NCBI GenBank assembly: GCA_033977485.1
Contig: CM066984.1
Location: 42,849,100 to 42,913,099, forward strand
Direction: 5' to 3'
Origin: Hydrangea macrophylla
Lineage: Eukaryota > Streptophyta > Magnoliopsida > Cornales > Hydrangeaceae
Length of the DNA: 64,000 nt
Below the pieces are notes generated by a model. The model was given only the letters and a program-made list of their open reading frames with translations. It did no database searches and was not told the DNA's origin. Positions 53,399 to 64,000 of this stretch are shown here, piece by piece. Position numbers and translations under genes: made by a program. The first letter of the stretch is position 1, and each line of letters begins with the position of its first letter.

Positions 53399-55799
53399 TT
53401 GAGAGAGAATTTAGAATAGAAATCAAGAGGTTGACGAAGGATCTTGAAGAAGAGCTTGAAGATACTTGAAGGTCTCCACCAAACAAAGAAAATTTGAGAA
53501 TTTTTGGAGGTAATCCTCTAATTTTAGTTAGTTTTAGTCTAAATTCAATCACAATTCATAGAATTCTAGGATCTTTTACATAATTTTCAAACAGTCTCTT
53601 CCCACCTCATTTCATCACATACCACTTGAATTGTGATTGAATTCTCATCTATTTGTTGATTTGGAACTAGTAGATCATGGATTAAGTTTTGAAATAAGCT
53701 TCTTAAAACAAAATTTTCTTTGAATCATCAATTTAGTTTAAATTCTCTCTCTCTCTCTTTGTTCATACTCTTCTCCTTTTGTTCATGCTCTTCTCTTGAG
53801 AGTCAATTAGTTCTAATATCTTACTTGATTCCCTTGAGGTTGATCTCTTAATTTTCTATAAAATTATGATTTATATGGGAATTAAAGTTGATCTTAGTTA
53901 TAATTATACACAATTGGTGGATCTAAGTATATGTTCATGATTTGGGTCCTCGAATTGAAGTTTCATGGAATTTTCTCCATATTTCATTGAAGATTCATGT
54001 GGATTAGGTATATTTAGTCTCCAAGGACCAATAAGGAGGAGAGGCAATCAAATTAAGTCTTAATTTCTAAAGAATCATCAACTTCAGAGAGGAGTGAGGC
54101 TTAAGAAGATCCAATTTTCATGGCTTGATGATTTAGGTTTAACAAAGAAATGACAATTCAACAATGGTGCAGTGAATTCTATAACTAGCTGTGATCAAAG
54201 ATTTTTAATAAAGGCATGATCCATTGGATTTGAATGAGGACAATTGGAATGTGTTCATAACACAAAGATCTACCACTGAATTTTCTATTTTGCCTTAATT
54301 ATATGGTTAAGATGGTTTCATCTTAGGATTTGTGAACCAGTCACTCTCTATTCAAAATTTTAGAACAGTAAGTCAGGTTTAAATTGGTTAGATTAGAGCC
54401 TTGAACAAGCATTTTGAGCTTCAAAAAATTTTGTCCATGAAGGTAAATGTGTTAATAAGATACCCTAAAAGATTGAAGTAATTCAGATTGGTTTACTATT
54501 TTTAAACAATCACATAATATCTCTGGATAGAGAGTTCATAAATTCTGAGTAGTGTCTGGTTATGGTCCAATTTCTGGAGATTGGACCATTTGATATTTGA
54601 TTTTCTTTTTGGGTTAGAAACTAGACTCATAGAGACAAGACATATGCAAAAATCATTAAAATCAAGCCATGGGAACTATGTTTTTTTCAGTTTTTTAATC
54701 TCAAATTGCTTCTCTATAAAATCTGGAAACCTGAGGCATATATGGTAAAATCTTTCTAGCTTTAATCCAAATGATTTTCTAATGCCTTAAGGCTAGAAAT
54801 ATGTTTTGATTACAATTAATTGAACTCAAATCTAGAGATTGAATGATCCAAATCAATGAATGATTCATATCATATTCATGCTTATGCATTTCACAATCCT
54901 CATAGGTAGTCATGATAGTTGTATCTTAGGACTTTAACTTGTAAATCATTAAAATAATTTGTGATTGATTGAGTTTAGTCATAAATTCCTTCTAATCATG
55001 TTGAGATTGTATCATCTCTATATGGACATTACATTGGCTCCTAGTTGAGACTTTTATATCTATAGCGGTGTTGTGATTTTTTTTATTGGAAGGAATTTAT
55101 GATCTTGTCAACTTTCTCTATGTTTGTTGGATTTTAAGCTAGGAGTTTGGTATAATTTGATATTATGTTCAAAGCATGTGGACTAACCTTTGTTTTGTAG
55201 TACTTTTAAGGTATGATTCCTCGACCTTTCTCCCATTGATTTCATTTCTTGATTTTCTTGATTTTGACTCCATGCGCGACACCATAGACTAGGTCTTACC
55301 TTATGTGTAATATGTGAATTAGAGACTCTTTTTTCTAGGGCTTTATATTTTTGTATGCATTGCAAGTATTCTTTCATAGCTGGATCCCGAGTAAGTTCTC
55401 TTATTCTCTATTACATATCATTTGATTGCTAGATGAATCTACTTGGTTTTGTATGCCTTTTATCATTAGCAATCTTGCACCCTTTTCAACATGCTTGTGG
55501 AATGTATATTTCTATTTATGTATTAATTGAGGGCATGCTTGGATTAATAATTCGATTAAAAAGGATGTTGAGTAGATGCCTATCACGAGATAGGATGACA
55601 AGGGGTGTGACAAGGGGTGTTTTAGTCTGCTGGGCTCCTTTCCCTCTCATTCTATTATCCCTGGACCTAGAAATCTCTGGTTTCCAAAAGATCAGTTTGC
55701 TTTTAAAATGGTTTCTTAATTTTCCTTTAAAAATAGTTAAGTGGCAACTTAAATTTGAATTTGTAAAAGTTAAAAAGCGGTAAGCATGCAATATCCATA

Positions 55800-55825
55800 A
55801 TCTGGCGACTCTATTATGAATTGAA
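55800..55825 (+). other. Primer-binding site region of element I (TAT/Ogre type)
   Basis: ATCTGGCGACTCTATTATGA directly after the LTR. TCTGGCGACTC is the usual start of TAT/Ogre primer-binding sites; the downstream half has diverged. Confidence 0.65.
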
Positions 55826-56833
55826 CCTAGAATCTCTGGTTTCGTAGACCAGAATTTTTGATTTTGGGTTCACTCAAGGATTAGACTTGAAAGCATCCTT
55901 TTAATCGAATTAATTAATTTTTATGTGCCTGTTGCATTGCACTTGCATGTCTCACCAGTCAATTGCATGGAACTATAACCTTGGAGGCTTCGGGAAACCC
56001 TGTCGGTCAAGTTACCATAGAGCCGTGTAATCACCCTTGATCTCGTACGGTCATACCATGTGTTGGTATATAAAGCATCCTATCAGATGTGTGTCAAGGG
56101 TCCCTTATTTGACTAAAACCTGACCTTTGCATAATAGATTCTATAGAACCTTTCAATCTTAGAAAATCAATTATGGAAGAGAATTATGTGCTAGGGAGTT
56201 TTGTATGCCCGAAAGGGATTACTTGAGATGATGATGATACTTGCTTGATGAAAGATGTGTAACCTCTTAATCACTTTTGAGCAAATCCCGTGCATGTCTC
56301 GTGACATTTGGGAACATGCTGAACTATGATAATAAGGTTATATTTCTTATGTCCTATTAGATAAGTATCATTGACCTTGTATGTATCCGAATTCGTGTAA
56401 AGTGTGATAATTATCCAATCTTGTGATCCTTTTTATCCAAAAAAAAGTTTTAAATTCACCGTTATGAGCAAATAGATTTTGATTATTTACCATCTTTTAT
56501 CCCAAAAGTGTTTTAAAAAAAAAAACCACAGGTCCAAGGTTTACCTTTTAATTAAAAAAAAACTCAATCATATTTCGTTAAGAAATGTCTTCACATCTTC
56601 ATTTTCAAAGAAAAATCCAAAATTCTTGAGAATTTTTTTCAAAAGAACTTATCATACGAGTAATACTTTTTTAAATGAGTTTCAAAAATTTTAAAAATGC
56701 TCAACCTTGGAAAGGGTAACAAGAATGACAATGAAAAGAGAAATTAACTCACTTAACATGGATGAGGATTTTATGTGCTTATGTGTTTTGTGTGTTAGGA
56801 TTAGGATTTTCGCTTCTTTGGCATACAAAGTAG

Positions 56834-56879
<46 letters not shown>

Positions 56880-57179
56880 ATCATTTGTGTGCCATGTAGC
56901 ATATATATTCTTGCACTCATCATATACAAATTCACAACATCTTCTTTCTAATCAAGATTAAAAAATCCAATAATTTCTCAAAAATTCCTTACTATACGAA
57001 TCTGCTGAAAATCAATTCCGCATGAACTTTTACCTATCTATGTTGTCAGATTTATAGAAAGAGTGGAACAACCAGATCCCCTAGTGAGGACACTTCTAAC
57101 CTTCTTGATTTTAGGAGATTATGGACCATCATTTTGAGGACAATCCACCAATGGCTCACAAAGCTTTGGAAGAAAGGGT
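55826..57179 (+). other. Leader of TAT/Ogre element I
   Basis: Non-coding. A typical leader of this group, with GGAAACCCTGTCGGTCAAG near 55992. It contains a (CA)n tract at 56835-56875. No gag domain is found, so the element is internally deleted or non-autonomous. Confidence 0.55.
56835..56875. repeat. (CA)n microsatellite
   Basis: About 20 uninterrupted CA units inside the leader of element I. Confidence 0.97.
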
Positions 57180-57431
57180 GTCAGTTCTAAATTAATTAGA
57201 TCATAAGCCTTGAACAAGCATTTTGAGCTTTAAATAATAATTTCGTGAAGTTAAATGTGCTATTAAGATCCCCTAAAAAGATTGAAGTAATCCAGGTTCG
57301 TTTACTAGTATTAAAAAATCACACAAGATCTCTGGACACAGAGTTTATAAATTCTGAGTAGTGTCTGGTTATTGTCCAATTCCTAGAGATTAGACTGTCT
57401 GATCTTTGATTTTCTTTTTGGGTTAGAAACT
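57180..57431 (+). repeat. Partial second LTR copy of element I
   Basis: About 250 bp match 54370-54619 of the I LTR: CCTTGAACAAGCATTTTGAG, then AGTGTCTGGTTAT and TTGATTTTCTTTTTGGGTTA. It stops exactly where element J begins. This is a piece of the 3' LTR joined to the leader by a deletion that removed all the coding region. Confidence 0.75.
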
Positions 57432-58783
57432 TGTAGCACTGCTATTTTTCCTGTATTTTCGTACGTTCGAATAAATAAATATAAGAATTTCCATGTATTG
57501 CGTATTTTACTGATATCGTTTATTTGGCATATTGTGTGAATATATATACATAAATACAGTCCCAATATATTTATTTTAATTACCGATTGTCCCGACGAGT
57601 TCGTACCGACCGCACTGCAATAGAAGTGAATAGTAACCTAACTCCGAGTTTAGAAACATACCAATTTTACACGTAGTTTGTGGAGTAGACATGCGTTACG
57701 AGATGTTTACACATATATCAAGGTGGACCCCACTTACTAGACACATGGCAACATCTTAAACCTTATTTAATCACATTTTGACACGTCCCATTACACACCA
57801 TCAACCCTCCAACATTGGACACTTATCCTACTTACTCCCCACTATATATACATTGTTTATCTATCTTTTTTGAGAGTTAAACCACCAAAATACAGATTTT
57901 TCCACTAACTTATAGAGAGTTTAGAGAGAGAGAAGAAGAAGAAGATGTATATGATGACGGTGTAGCCCAAATCATTCAATTCATGTGTCATTTTTGTGAC
58001 CTACCCCATCAAATACCCCCATATACACCCTCATTTTGCCAAAGGAAAATAAGTTACTATCAAATGAAACTAAAGAGTCCACAATCAAGCCCCAAATTGC
58101 AAGGAATTGGAAGAGGAGAGGAGAAGATCACCATTGGAGCCATTTCAAGCATTTCTTTCCATTATCTTTCATTTTCTCAACACCCAAACAAGCCTTATCC
58201 CCTATGTGAGTTTAGAACTTAATATATATGTTTAGAACATGTTTTGGGAATTGGAATGTAGAACAAAGATGAAAAAAAAAAAGAAAATTGTTAAAAACAT
58301 ACAATCTACCAGGATTAATTTCACTGTATTGACTGAATTGGTATGATTTATTTGAGCATGATAAATTGCTTAATGGATCAAATTTAAAACTAGAACATTA
58401 TAGGTATTTGGATTATCTTTATGTACGAAAAAATCTAGCTTCATTTGGATTTTTGAGCTACTCAAATCGTTCATTTAACTTAGACATTTCTTATATTTTC
58501 GGACTGCTCTGTCCCAGATTTATAACACTACGTTGTACATACATTTCACCTAGGAAGGATTGATTTTAGACCACTCTATAGAAAAGTTATTTGTAGATAA
58601 ATGAGTTGGCTTTCTTCACAAAAAAAAATTGAAAACGTTGTGAGATATCGAGCTATCAGAAAAGCTATTTTTACTAAACTACGTTCTGATGAAAATTTCT
58701 GTTTCCCAGATTTTAAGATTTATCTTGCATGTTGCATTTGGAATTAGTAAATTGATTTTTGGGCCTATTGTAAAACTAAAAGT

Positions 58784-58818
<35 letters not shown>

Positions 58819-60375
58819 ATGTGAGTTATCCTTTTATGCTAAAAGACCCAATATGTTATGAAGTCTTGAGCTACGAGAAACTTTCTTTTAAATAGTGGCT
58901 GTTTGGATGAATGTTTTTAAATAAATGCTTTCGCTAGTTATCACTATCTTGTTTATGTCATATGCATTTGATGAGCTGCGGTGGTTACCATTTCTAATGT
59001 GATTAATATAAATGATGTAGGATGAGTTAGAAACATGCCATGAAGACTTAATTCATATTCGTAAGTTAAGACGATAGCTAACATGACGTAATTATCGTAA
59101 CTTAATGTTGACCTCAATGCGGTTTGATAATAAGATGATTCGCGTGAATGGATCTTAAGGCGTAAAGAACAAGTGGTGGATAGACGTGATAGATAATGGA
59201 AAACCCTTCAATAATAGATTTTATGTGAATAAGGGACATTGATATCCGTTTCGGTCATTTGACTTCCAGTTAAAGTTGATTCGTGGACCTTTGTGTCGTA
59301 TTCGGGTATTTCATACGGAGTCAGCCTTTCAGTGATCTTTGTGGAGTTAATTGGTGAGGTATGATTCGTATCCTTGATCTGAGGATCATCAATGATGTGT
59401 TCGATCAAGTGATTGCTTATGTACATTTTGCATCCTTAATTTGTGGATCGTCCGTGATGTGCTCGGTCGAATAGTTGACCTGAGGACCATTAGTGGCGTG
59501 TGCGATTAAGCAATAGCTATAATTGTCCCTCTTCTTGATCTGTGGATTGTCCATGACGTGTTCGATCAAGCAGTTGACTTGAGGATCGTTAGTGACGTGT
59601 GCGATCAAGCGATTCATTACTGAGTGTTGTTCTTTCTTGACCTGTGGATCGTCGTTGATATTTGCGGTCGAGCTATCATTGATGTATGTTGAGATTATGT
59701 TGAGTATATTGAGAGTTCGAGAGCTATTTTGCTTTTCCCTGGATGCGTCATACCCAGAATATTGGATACCTTTGGAGTTACATCTTCTCTTAGTCGATAT
59801 TGTTAATCAGTTTAGTTCTGGGTTAAGTTTTGTAGGGTATGGTTGGGTTTGGGCCAGACGTGATTTTGAGAGTAAGAGATGATGAATAACTTACCTTAAT
59901 GGTGGTAACCTTAAGGGTACCCTCACTGACCTTGATTGCTAACGGCATTTTATGCTGCTGGACCATCCCTATCCAGCCTTTGCTGGTTTTGACAGTGCGG
60001 GTAACTATTAGGATGGTAAGTTTACTGCTAAAGACTATACTAGTGAAGATTACTGCGTGGAAGGCTACAGTTTCGCTAGCTGTAGACGCTGGAGCTTTTC
60101 TCTTGATGTAATTTAGTTTATTATGTTTGATGATGTAATAGTCTAGTTGGACATGTACTATGTATCTTTTGGATATCCTTTGGTTTTGTAATATATTAAT
60201 CATGTAAGACTTGAATGTTTTAGATTCATGCTTCCGCTGAACTTAGTCATTTTCCAATATTATGTTATTGTTGTGAGCATGTTTGGAACAATCAGGTGAC
60301 ATTCAACCAGTCACATGTCTATGAACCCATAAAGGAATTTATTTTTCCCTATATTTGGTACTTCGGGATGTGATA
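57432..60375 (+). mobile_element. 5' LTR of chromovirus J
   Basis: TGTAGCACTGC to GGATGTGATA (CA decayed to TA), followed by a primer-binding site. It is repeated at 62036 onward with high similarity. A TATA box (CTATATATACATTG) is near 57842, followed by AGAGAGAGAAGAAG at about 57920, (TG)n at 58797-58818, and alternating 29-bp repeats at 59381-59672. It inserted into the partial I LTR; the presumed TSD copy is AAACT at 57427-57431. Confidence 0.85.
59381..59672. repeat. Six-site alternating repeat in the J LTR
   Basis: Two related ~29-bp words, GAGGATC...CGATCAAG and GTGGATCGTC...TCGA, alternate. Starts are 59381, 59443, 59482, 59542, 59581 and 59644. Spacing is 62, 39, 60, 39, 63, again six sites in three pairs. 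Confidence 0.72.
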
Positions 60376-60383
60376 GGGATTTT

Positions 60384-60396
60384 TGGTATCAGAGCT
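60384..60396 (+). other. Primer-binding site of chromovirus J
   Basis: TGGTATCAGAGCT, initiator tRNA-Met type, 8 bp after the LTR. Confidence 0.82.
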
Positions 60397-60492
60397 TTAG
60401 ACACGTTCACTGATTGTCATACACATAAAGTTATGAGCATAAGATTTACCTCGGACTAGTACTGACACTAAGTTAGCTTCTCTTGTAGGACC

Positions 60493-60995
60493 ATGGATCT
60501 GATTTTCGTTCATGATGATTTCGGAGGTCATTATATTCTCGATGACCGTATTCAACCTACCGACCTTGTATTATACCGATAATGGATCCGTCAGAGGGCT
60601 GAACACATCTTGGAGGAGGACATGTGGAGAGTTGTATATACTGATGCATTGCAGTATTCGAACCGGGTTTAGCTCGAGTCAATCTATGCTTCAGAGGCTA
60701 CTATACTCATTCATCAGGAGCTTATCAATATGGTCTAGGATGAGGCGTTATACAATGATATACTTTTTCTGATTATCATGGCCGCACCAGCACCGCCAAC
60801 TCTCTCCAAGCCTGTGCCAATACCAGACCCTTTCGTAAGAGCCTCCCCAGAGCCAGGTACAGATTCAGATCACATTGATACGGATAGCTATGACAACATA
60901 TCGAGTGGAGATGATTCTACAGGTAGTGATCACACAGCTAGCGACCCATCCGATGGTGATGACACAGATGGTAAGGATAGTACAACACCTATTTG
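60493..60995 (+). pseudogene. First ORF of chromovirus J (acidic leader protein)
   Basis: The ATG at 60493 gives MDLIFVHDDFGGHYILDDRI, then RAEHILEEDMWRVVYTDALQ, and after several in-frame stops MAAPAPPTLSKPVPIPDPF. The end is Ser/Asp/Gly-rich (SSGDDSTGSDHTASDPSDGD). It pairs with the H ORF at 52079. It runs in the same frame straight into the integrase phrase WVIVD at about 60996, which shows that everything between gag and the middle of integrase was deleted. Confidence 0.6.
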
Positions 60996-62021
60996 GGTGA
61001 TTGTGGACTAACTCACCAAGTCAGCTCACTTCATAGCATATAGTATGACATACCCTGTGGTGAAGTTGAGCCTATTGTACATACAATGGGTCATACAATT
61101 GCATGGAGTACCCATCAACATAGTGTCAGATCGTGATTCTCGGTTTACTACAGAATTATGGGAAAGTTTCCAGACAGCTTTGGGGACTTCACTAAGATTG
61201 AGTTCTGCATTTCATCTTCAGACCAACGGACAAATAGAGAGGACCAATCAAGTAATGGAAGATATGCTCAGATCTTGCGTGATTGACTTTGAGAGTTCGT
61301 GGGAGACTCATCTGCGATTGAATGAGTTTGCCTAAAATAATAGTTATCACTCAAGCATAGGAATGGAAACATTCAAAGCATTGTATGGAAGGCCATGTCG
61401 TTCACCATTACGTTGGACCTAAGTTGGAGATGGCAGGCTTCTTGGACCGTAGATGGTTTGGGAAACTAATGAGAAGATAGTCATTGTTAGAGAGAAGATG
61501 AAGGCAGCACAAGATCGATACAAGAGCTATGCAGACAAGCACCACAAGGACAAAGTGTTCAAGGTAGGAGAACATGTCTTACTCAAGGTATCACCAGCCC
61601 GAGGAGTAGTAAGGTTTGGATAGAAAAGAGGAAAGTTGTCATGCGCTATATCGGACCATTCGAGATCTTGGAATGGGTAGGAAAAGTTTCTTATAGACTC
61701 GGGTTGCCACCAAGGTTGTCAGGCATTCACAATGTTTTTAACATTAGTATGTTGAAGGAGTATCATCAGGGCGTGACGCTGCATGTAATTGACTTCAAGG
61801 ACATCGATGTAAATGGCAACGGGTCTTACACAGAGAGACTCGAGGATTTTGGGTCAAGTGACCAAGAAGCTTAGGAACAAGGAGATTCCATTGGTGAAGG
61901 TTCATGGAATCGTCGTGATGAAAGAGAAGCTTCGTGGGAGATGGAGTCCGAGTTGAGAGAGAAATATCCAGAGTTATTCAGTACAGCTTGAGCTTTGATT
62001 TCAGGGACGAAATCTCTTTTT
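60996..62021 (+). pseudogene. Chromovirus J integrase part and C-terminal tail
   Basis: It starts WVIVD, stop, LTKSAHFIAYSM; the first catalytic Asp lies upstream and is deleted. LHGVPINIVSDRDSRFTTEL (second Asp) and HLQTNGQIERTNQVMEDML (Glu) follow, then CVIDFESSWETHLRLNEFA and a stop. MKAAQDRYKSYADKHHKDK and KVGEHVLLKVSPARG come next; the tail has LPPRLSGIHNVFNISMLKEY. It is close to element B (24394-24600). It would be part of the enzyme that inserts cDNA, but this copy lacks gag, protease, RT, RNase H and half the integrase. Confidence 0.85.
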
Positions 62022-62035
62022 AGGTGGTATAGAGA
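62022..62035 (+). other. Polypurine tract of chromovirus J
   Basis: AGGTGGTATAGAGA directly before the 3' LTR TGTAGCACC. Confidence 0.8.
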
Positions 62036-64000
62036 TGTAGCACCGCTATTTTCCATGTGTTTCTATACATTCGAATACATAAATAAATATCATAATTTCC
62101 CTGTATTGCGTATTCTACTGATACCGTTTATCTGGCGTATTGTGTGAATATTTATGTATATGCATAAATACCGTCCCAATATATTTATTTTAATTACCGA
62201 CTGTCCCAATGAGTTCGTGCTGACTGCACCGCAATAGTAGTGAATAGTAACCTGACCGAGAGTTTAGAGCCGTACTAGTTTTACACGCAATCCGTGGAGC
62301 AGATGCGCATTATGAGATGTTTCCACGCAGATCAAGGTGGACCCCACTTACTAGACACATGGAAACATCTTAAACCTCATTTAATCATATTTTGACACTT
62401 ATCTCACTACACACCATCAACCCCCAACATTGGACACTTATCCTACTTACTCCCCACTATATATATACATTGTTTTTCTCTCTTTTTTAAGAGTTAAACC
62501 ACCATTACACAAATTTCTCCACTAACTTAGACAAAGTTTAGAGAGAGAGAAGAAAAAGAAGAAGATGTAGATGATGAAGGTGTAGCCCAAATCCCTCAAT
62601 GCATGAGTCATTTTTGTGATCTACACCATCAAATACCCCTATATACACCCCTATTTCACCAAAGGAAGATAAGTTACTATCAAAGGAAGCTAAAGAGTCC
62701 ATAATCAAGCCCCAAATTGCAAGGAATTGGAAGAGGAGAGGAGAAGATCACCATTGGTGGCATTTCAAGCTTTTCTTTCCATATTCCTCAATTTTCTCAA
62801 CACCCATACAAGCCTTAACCCCTAAGTGATTTTAGAACTTAATATATATATATATATATGTATATATGTTTAGAACATGTTTTGGGAATTGGAATGAAGA
62901 TCAAAGATGAAAAAAAAGGAAAATGTTAAAAACATACAATCTGCCAGGATTAATTTCACTGTGTTGAGTGAATTGGTATGATTTATTTGAGCATGATAAA
63001 TTGATTTATGGATCCAATTCAAAACTAGAACATTATATGTATTTGGAGTATCTTTATGTACAAAAAAATCTAGCTTCATTTGGATTTTTGAGCTGCTCAA
63101 ATCATTCATTTAACTTAGACATTTCTTGTATTTTTGGACTGCTCTGTCCCAGATTTATAGCAAAGCATTGTACGTGCATTTCACCTAAAATGGAATGATT
63201 TTTAGACCACTCTATAGGAGAGTTATTTGTAGATAAATGAGTTGGCTTTCTTCACAAAAAAAATGGAGGAGGTTCTGAGATCTCGAGCTATCAGAAAAGC
63301 TATTTTTACTTAACTATGTTTTGATGAAAATTTATGTTTCCCAGATTTTAAGATTTGTCTTGCATACTGCATTTGGAATTGGTAAATTGATTTTTGGGCC
63401 TCTTGTAAAACTAAGAAGTTATATATATATATATATGTGTGTTTGTGTGTGAGTTATCCTTCTATGCTAAAAGACCCAATAGGTTATGATGTCTTGAGCT
63501 ACGAGGAACTTTCTTTTAACTAGTGGTTGTTCAGATGAATGTTTTTAAATAAATGCTTCTGCTAGTTATCATTATCTTGTTTATGTCATATGCGTTGATG
63601 AGCTACATTTGTTACCGTTTCTACTATGATTAGTGTGAATGAAGTAGGATGAGTTTGAAACATGCCATAAAGACTTAATATGTATTCGTGATATCGTTAG
63701 AACATTAAGACAAAAGCTAACATATGTAATTACCGTAACTTAATGTTGACCTTAATGCGGTTTGATAATACGACGATTCGCACGAATGGATCTTAAGATG
63801 TAAAGAACGAGCAGTAGGTAGACATGTTAGATAATGGAAAATCCTTTAATAATAGATTTTATATGAATAAGGGACATTGATGTTTGTTCCGGTTGTTTGA
63901 CTTCCGGTAAAAGTTGATTCGTGGACCTTTGTGTCGTGTTCGGGTATTTCTTGAGGAGTCAGCCTTTCAATGATCTTTTTGGGTTCGATTGGTGTGAAGT
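62036..64000 (+). repeat. 3' LTR of chromovirus J (runs off the window)
   Basis: It repeats 57432-59400 with scattered substitutions: TATA region near 62456, AGAGAGAGAAGAAAAAG leader near 62540, (TA)n/(TG)n near 63423. The open frames inside occur in both LTR copies but have no coding look. Confidence 0.85.

Larger units (their letters stand above)
52835..55799 (+). mobile_element. 5' LTR of TAT/Ogre-like element I
   Basis: TGTTGACACC to AATATCCATA (CA decayed to TA). It is followed by the TAT-type primer-binding site. It matches solo LTR copy 1 over most of its length, including GCGCGACACC near 55274 and GGGTGTTTTAGTC near 55614. A palindrome cassette is at 53227-53300 and the TATA box at 53389. 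The 5-bp sequences on its two sides differ, as expected for a 5' LTR with internal sequence following. Confidence 0.8.

Noticed and set aside
56691..56961. Frames with CVCVCV and THTHTH runs
   Set aside because: They are translations of the (CA)n microsatellite.
57983..58222. Small secreted-protein-like frame in the J LTR
   Set aside because: It lies in the LTR leader, the second LTR copy has a disrupted version, and it has no convincing signal peptide.
1..64000. Host protein-coding, tRNA or rRNA genes
   Set aside because: None was found. All recognisable protein motifs are retrotransposon domains, and the tRNA-like matches are primer-binding sites.

Overview
The window reads as repeat-dense nuclear DNA from a flowering plant, probably a eudicot. 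I could not support a single host gene, rRNA or tRNA. Almost every base can be assigned to nested long terminal repeat (LTR) retrotransposons of four lineages: Athila-like Ty3, Tekay/Del-like Ty3 chromoviruses, TAT/Ogre-like Ty3, and Ty1/copia. A hAT-type MITE and several microsatellites are also present. Lineages are called from primer-binding sites, polypurine tracts, domain order and recognisable protein motifs. No database search was possible.

Layout. 1-7254: 3' part of Athila-like element A1 (+), split by a TAT/Ogre solo LTR at 567-3534. 7255-7685 and 19561-21144: pieces of an old chromovirus D (-), split by a complete copia element E (-, 7686-19555). E itself holds a second TAT/Ogre solo LTR at 14240-17525. 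21145-24710: 3' end of chromovirus B (-). 24711-45504: Athila-like A2 (+), with gag, protease, RT, RNase H, integrase and a third accessory ORF. A2 is interrupted by a hAT MITE (26783-27310) and by full-length chromovirus C (-, 30442-39435). 45505-46967: LTR of a second copia element F (-). 46968-52834: two chromovirus 5' parts, G and H (+). 52835-57431: TAT/Ogre-like element I (+). 57432-64000: chromovirus J (+) with an internal deletion; its 3' LTR runs off the window. Matching target-site duplications (TSDs) support both solo LTRs, E, C and the MITE. All coding regions are broken by stops and frameshifts; many stops look like C-to-T (or G-to-A) decay.

The most striking signal is not a gene. 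Nearly every LTR carries a cassette of short near-palindromic motifs, and the spacing follows a rule. In Athila, copia and TAT promoters the cassette lies 17-145 bp upstream of the TATA box. The core word differs between elements (TTCGATCGATCGAA, AACCGGTT, GGACCGGTCC, GCCGCGGC, CCAATCGATTGG). The layout recurs: often six sites arranged as three pairs, with a constant within-pair spacing (19, 17 or 23 bp) alternating with another spacing (15-16 or 24-27 bp). Unrelated elements share a cassette (Athila A1 and copia E; copia F and chromovirus B). Two homologous copia LTRs (E and F) carry different cassettes at the same place, about 22 bp from the TATA box. In A2 a second cassette, TATA box and intron precede the accessory ORF, so the element may have a separate internal transcription unit. 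I regard this paired-palindrome grammar as the best candidate for an undescribed regulatory or anti-silencing system.
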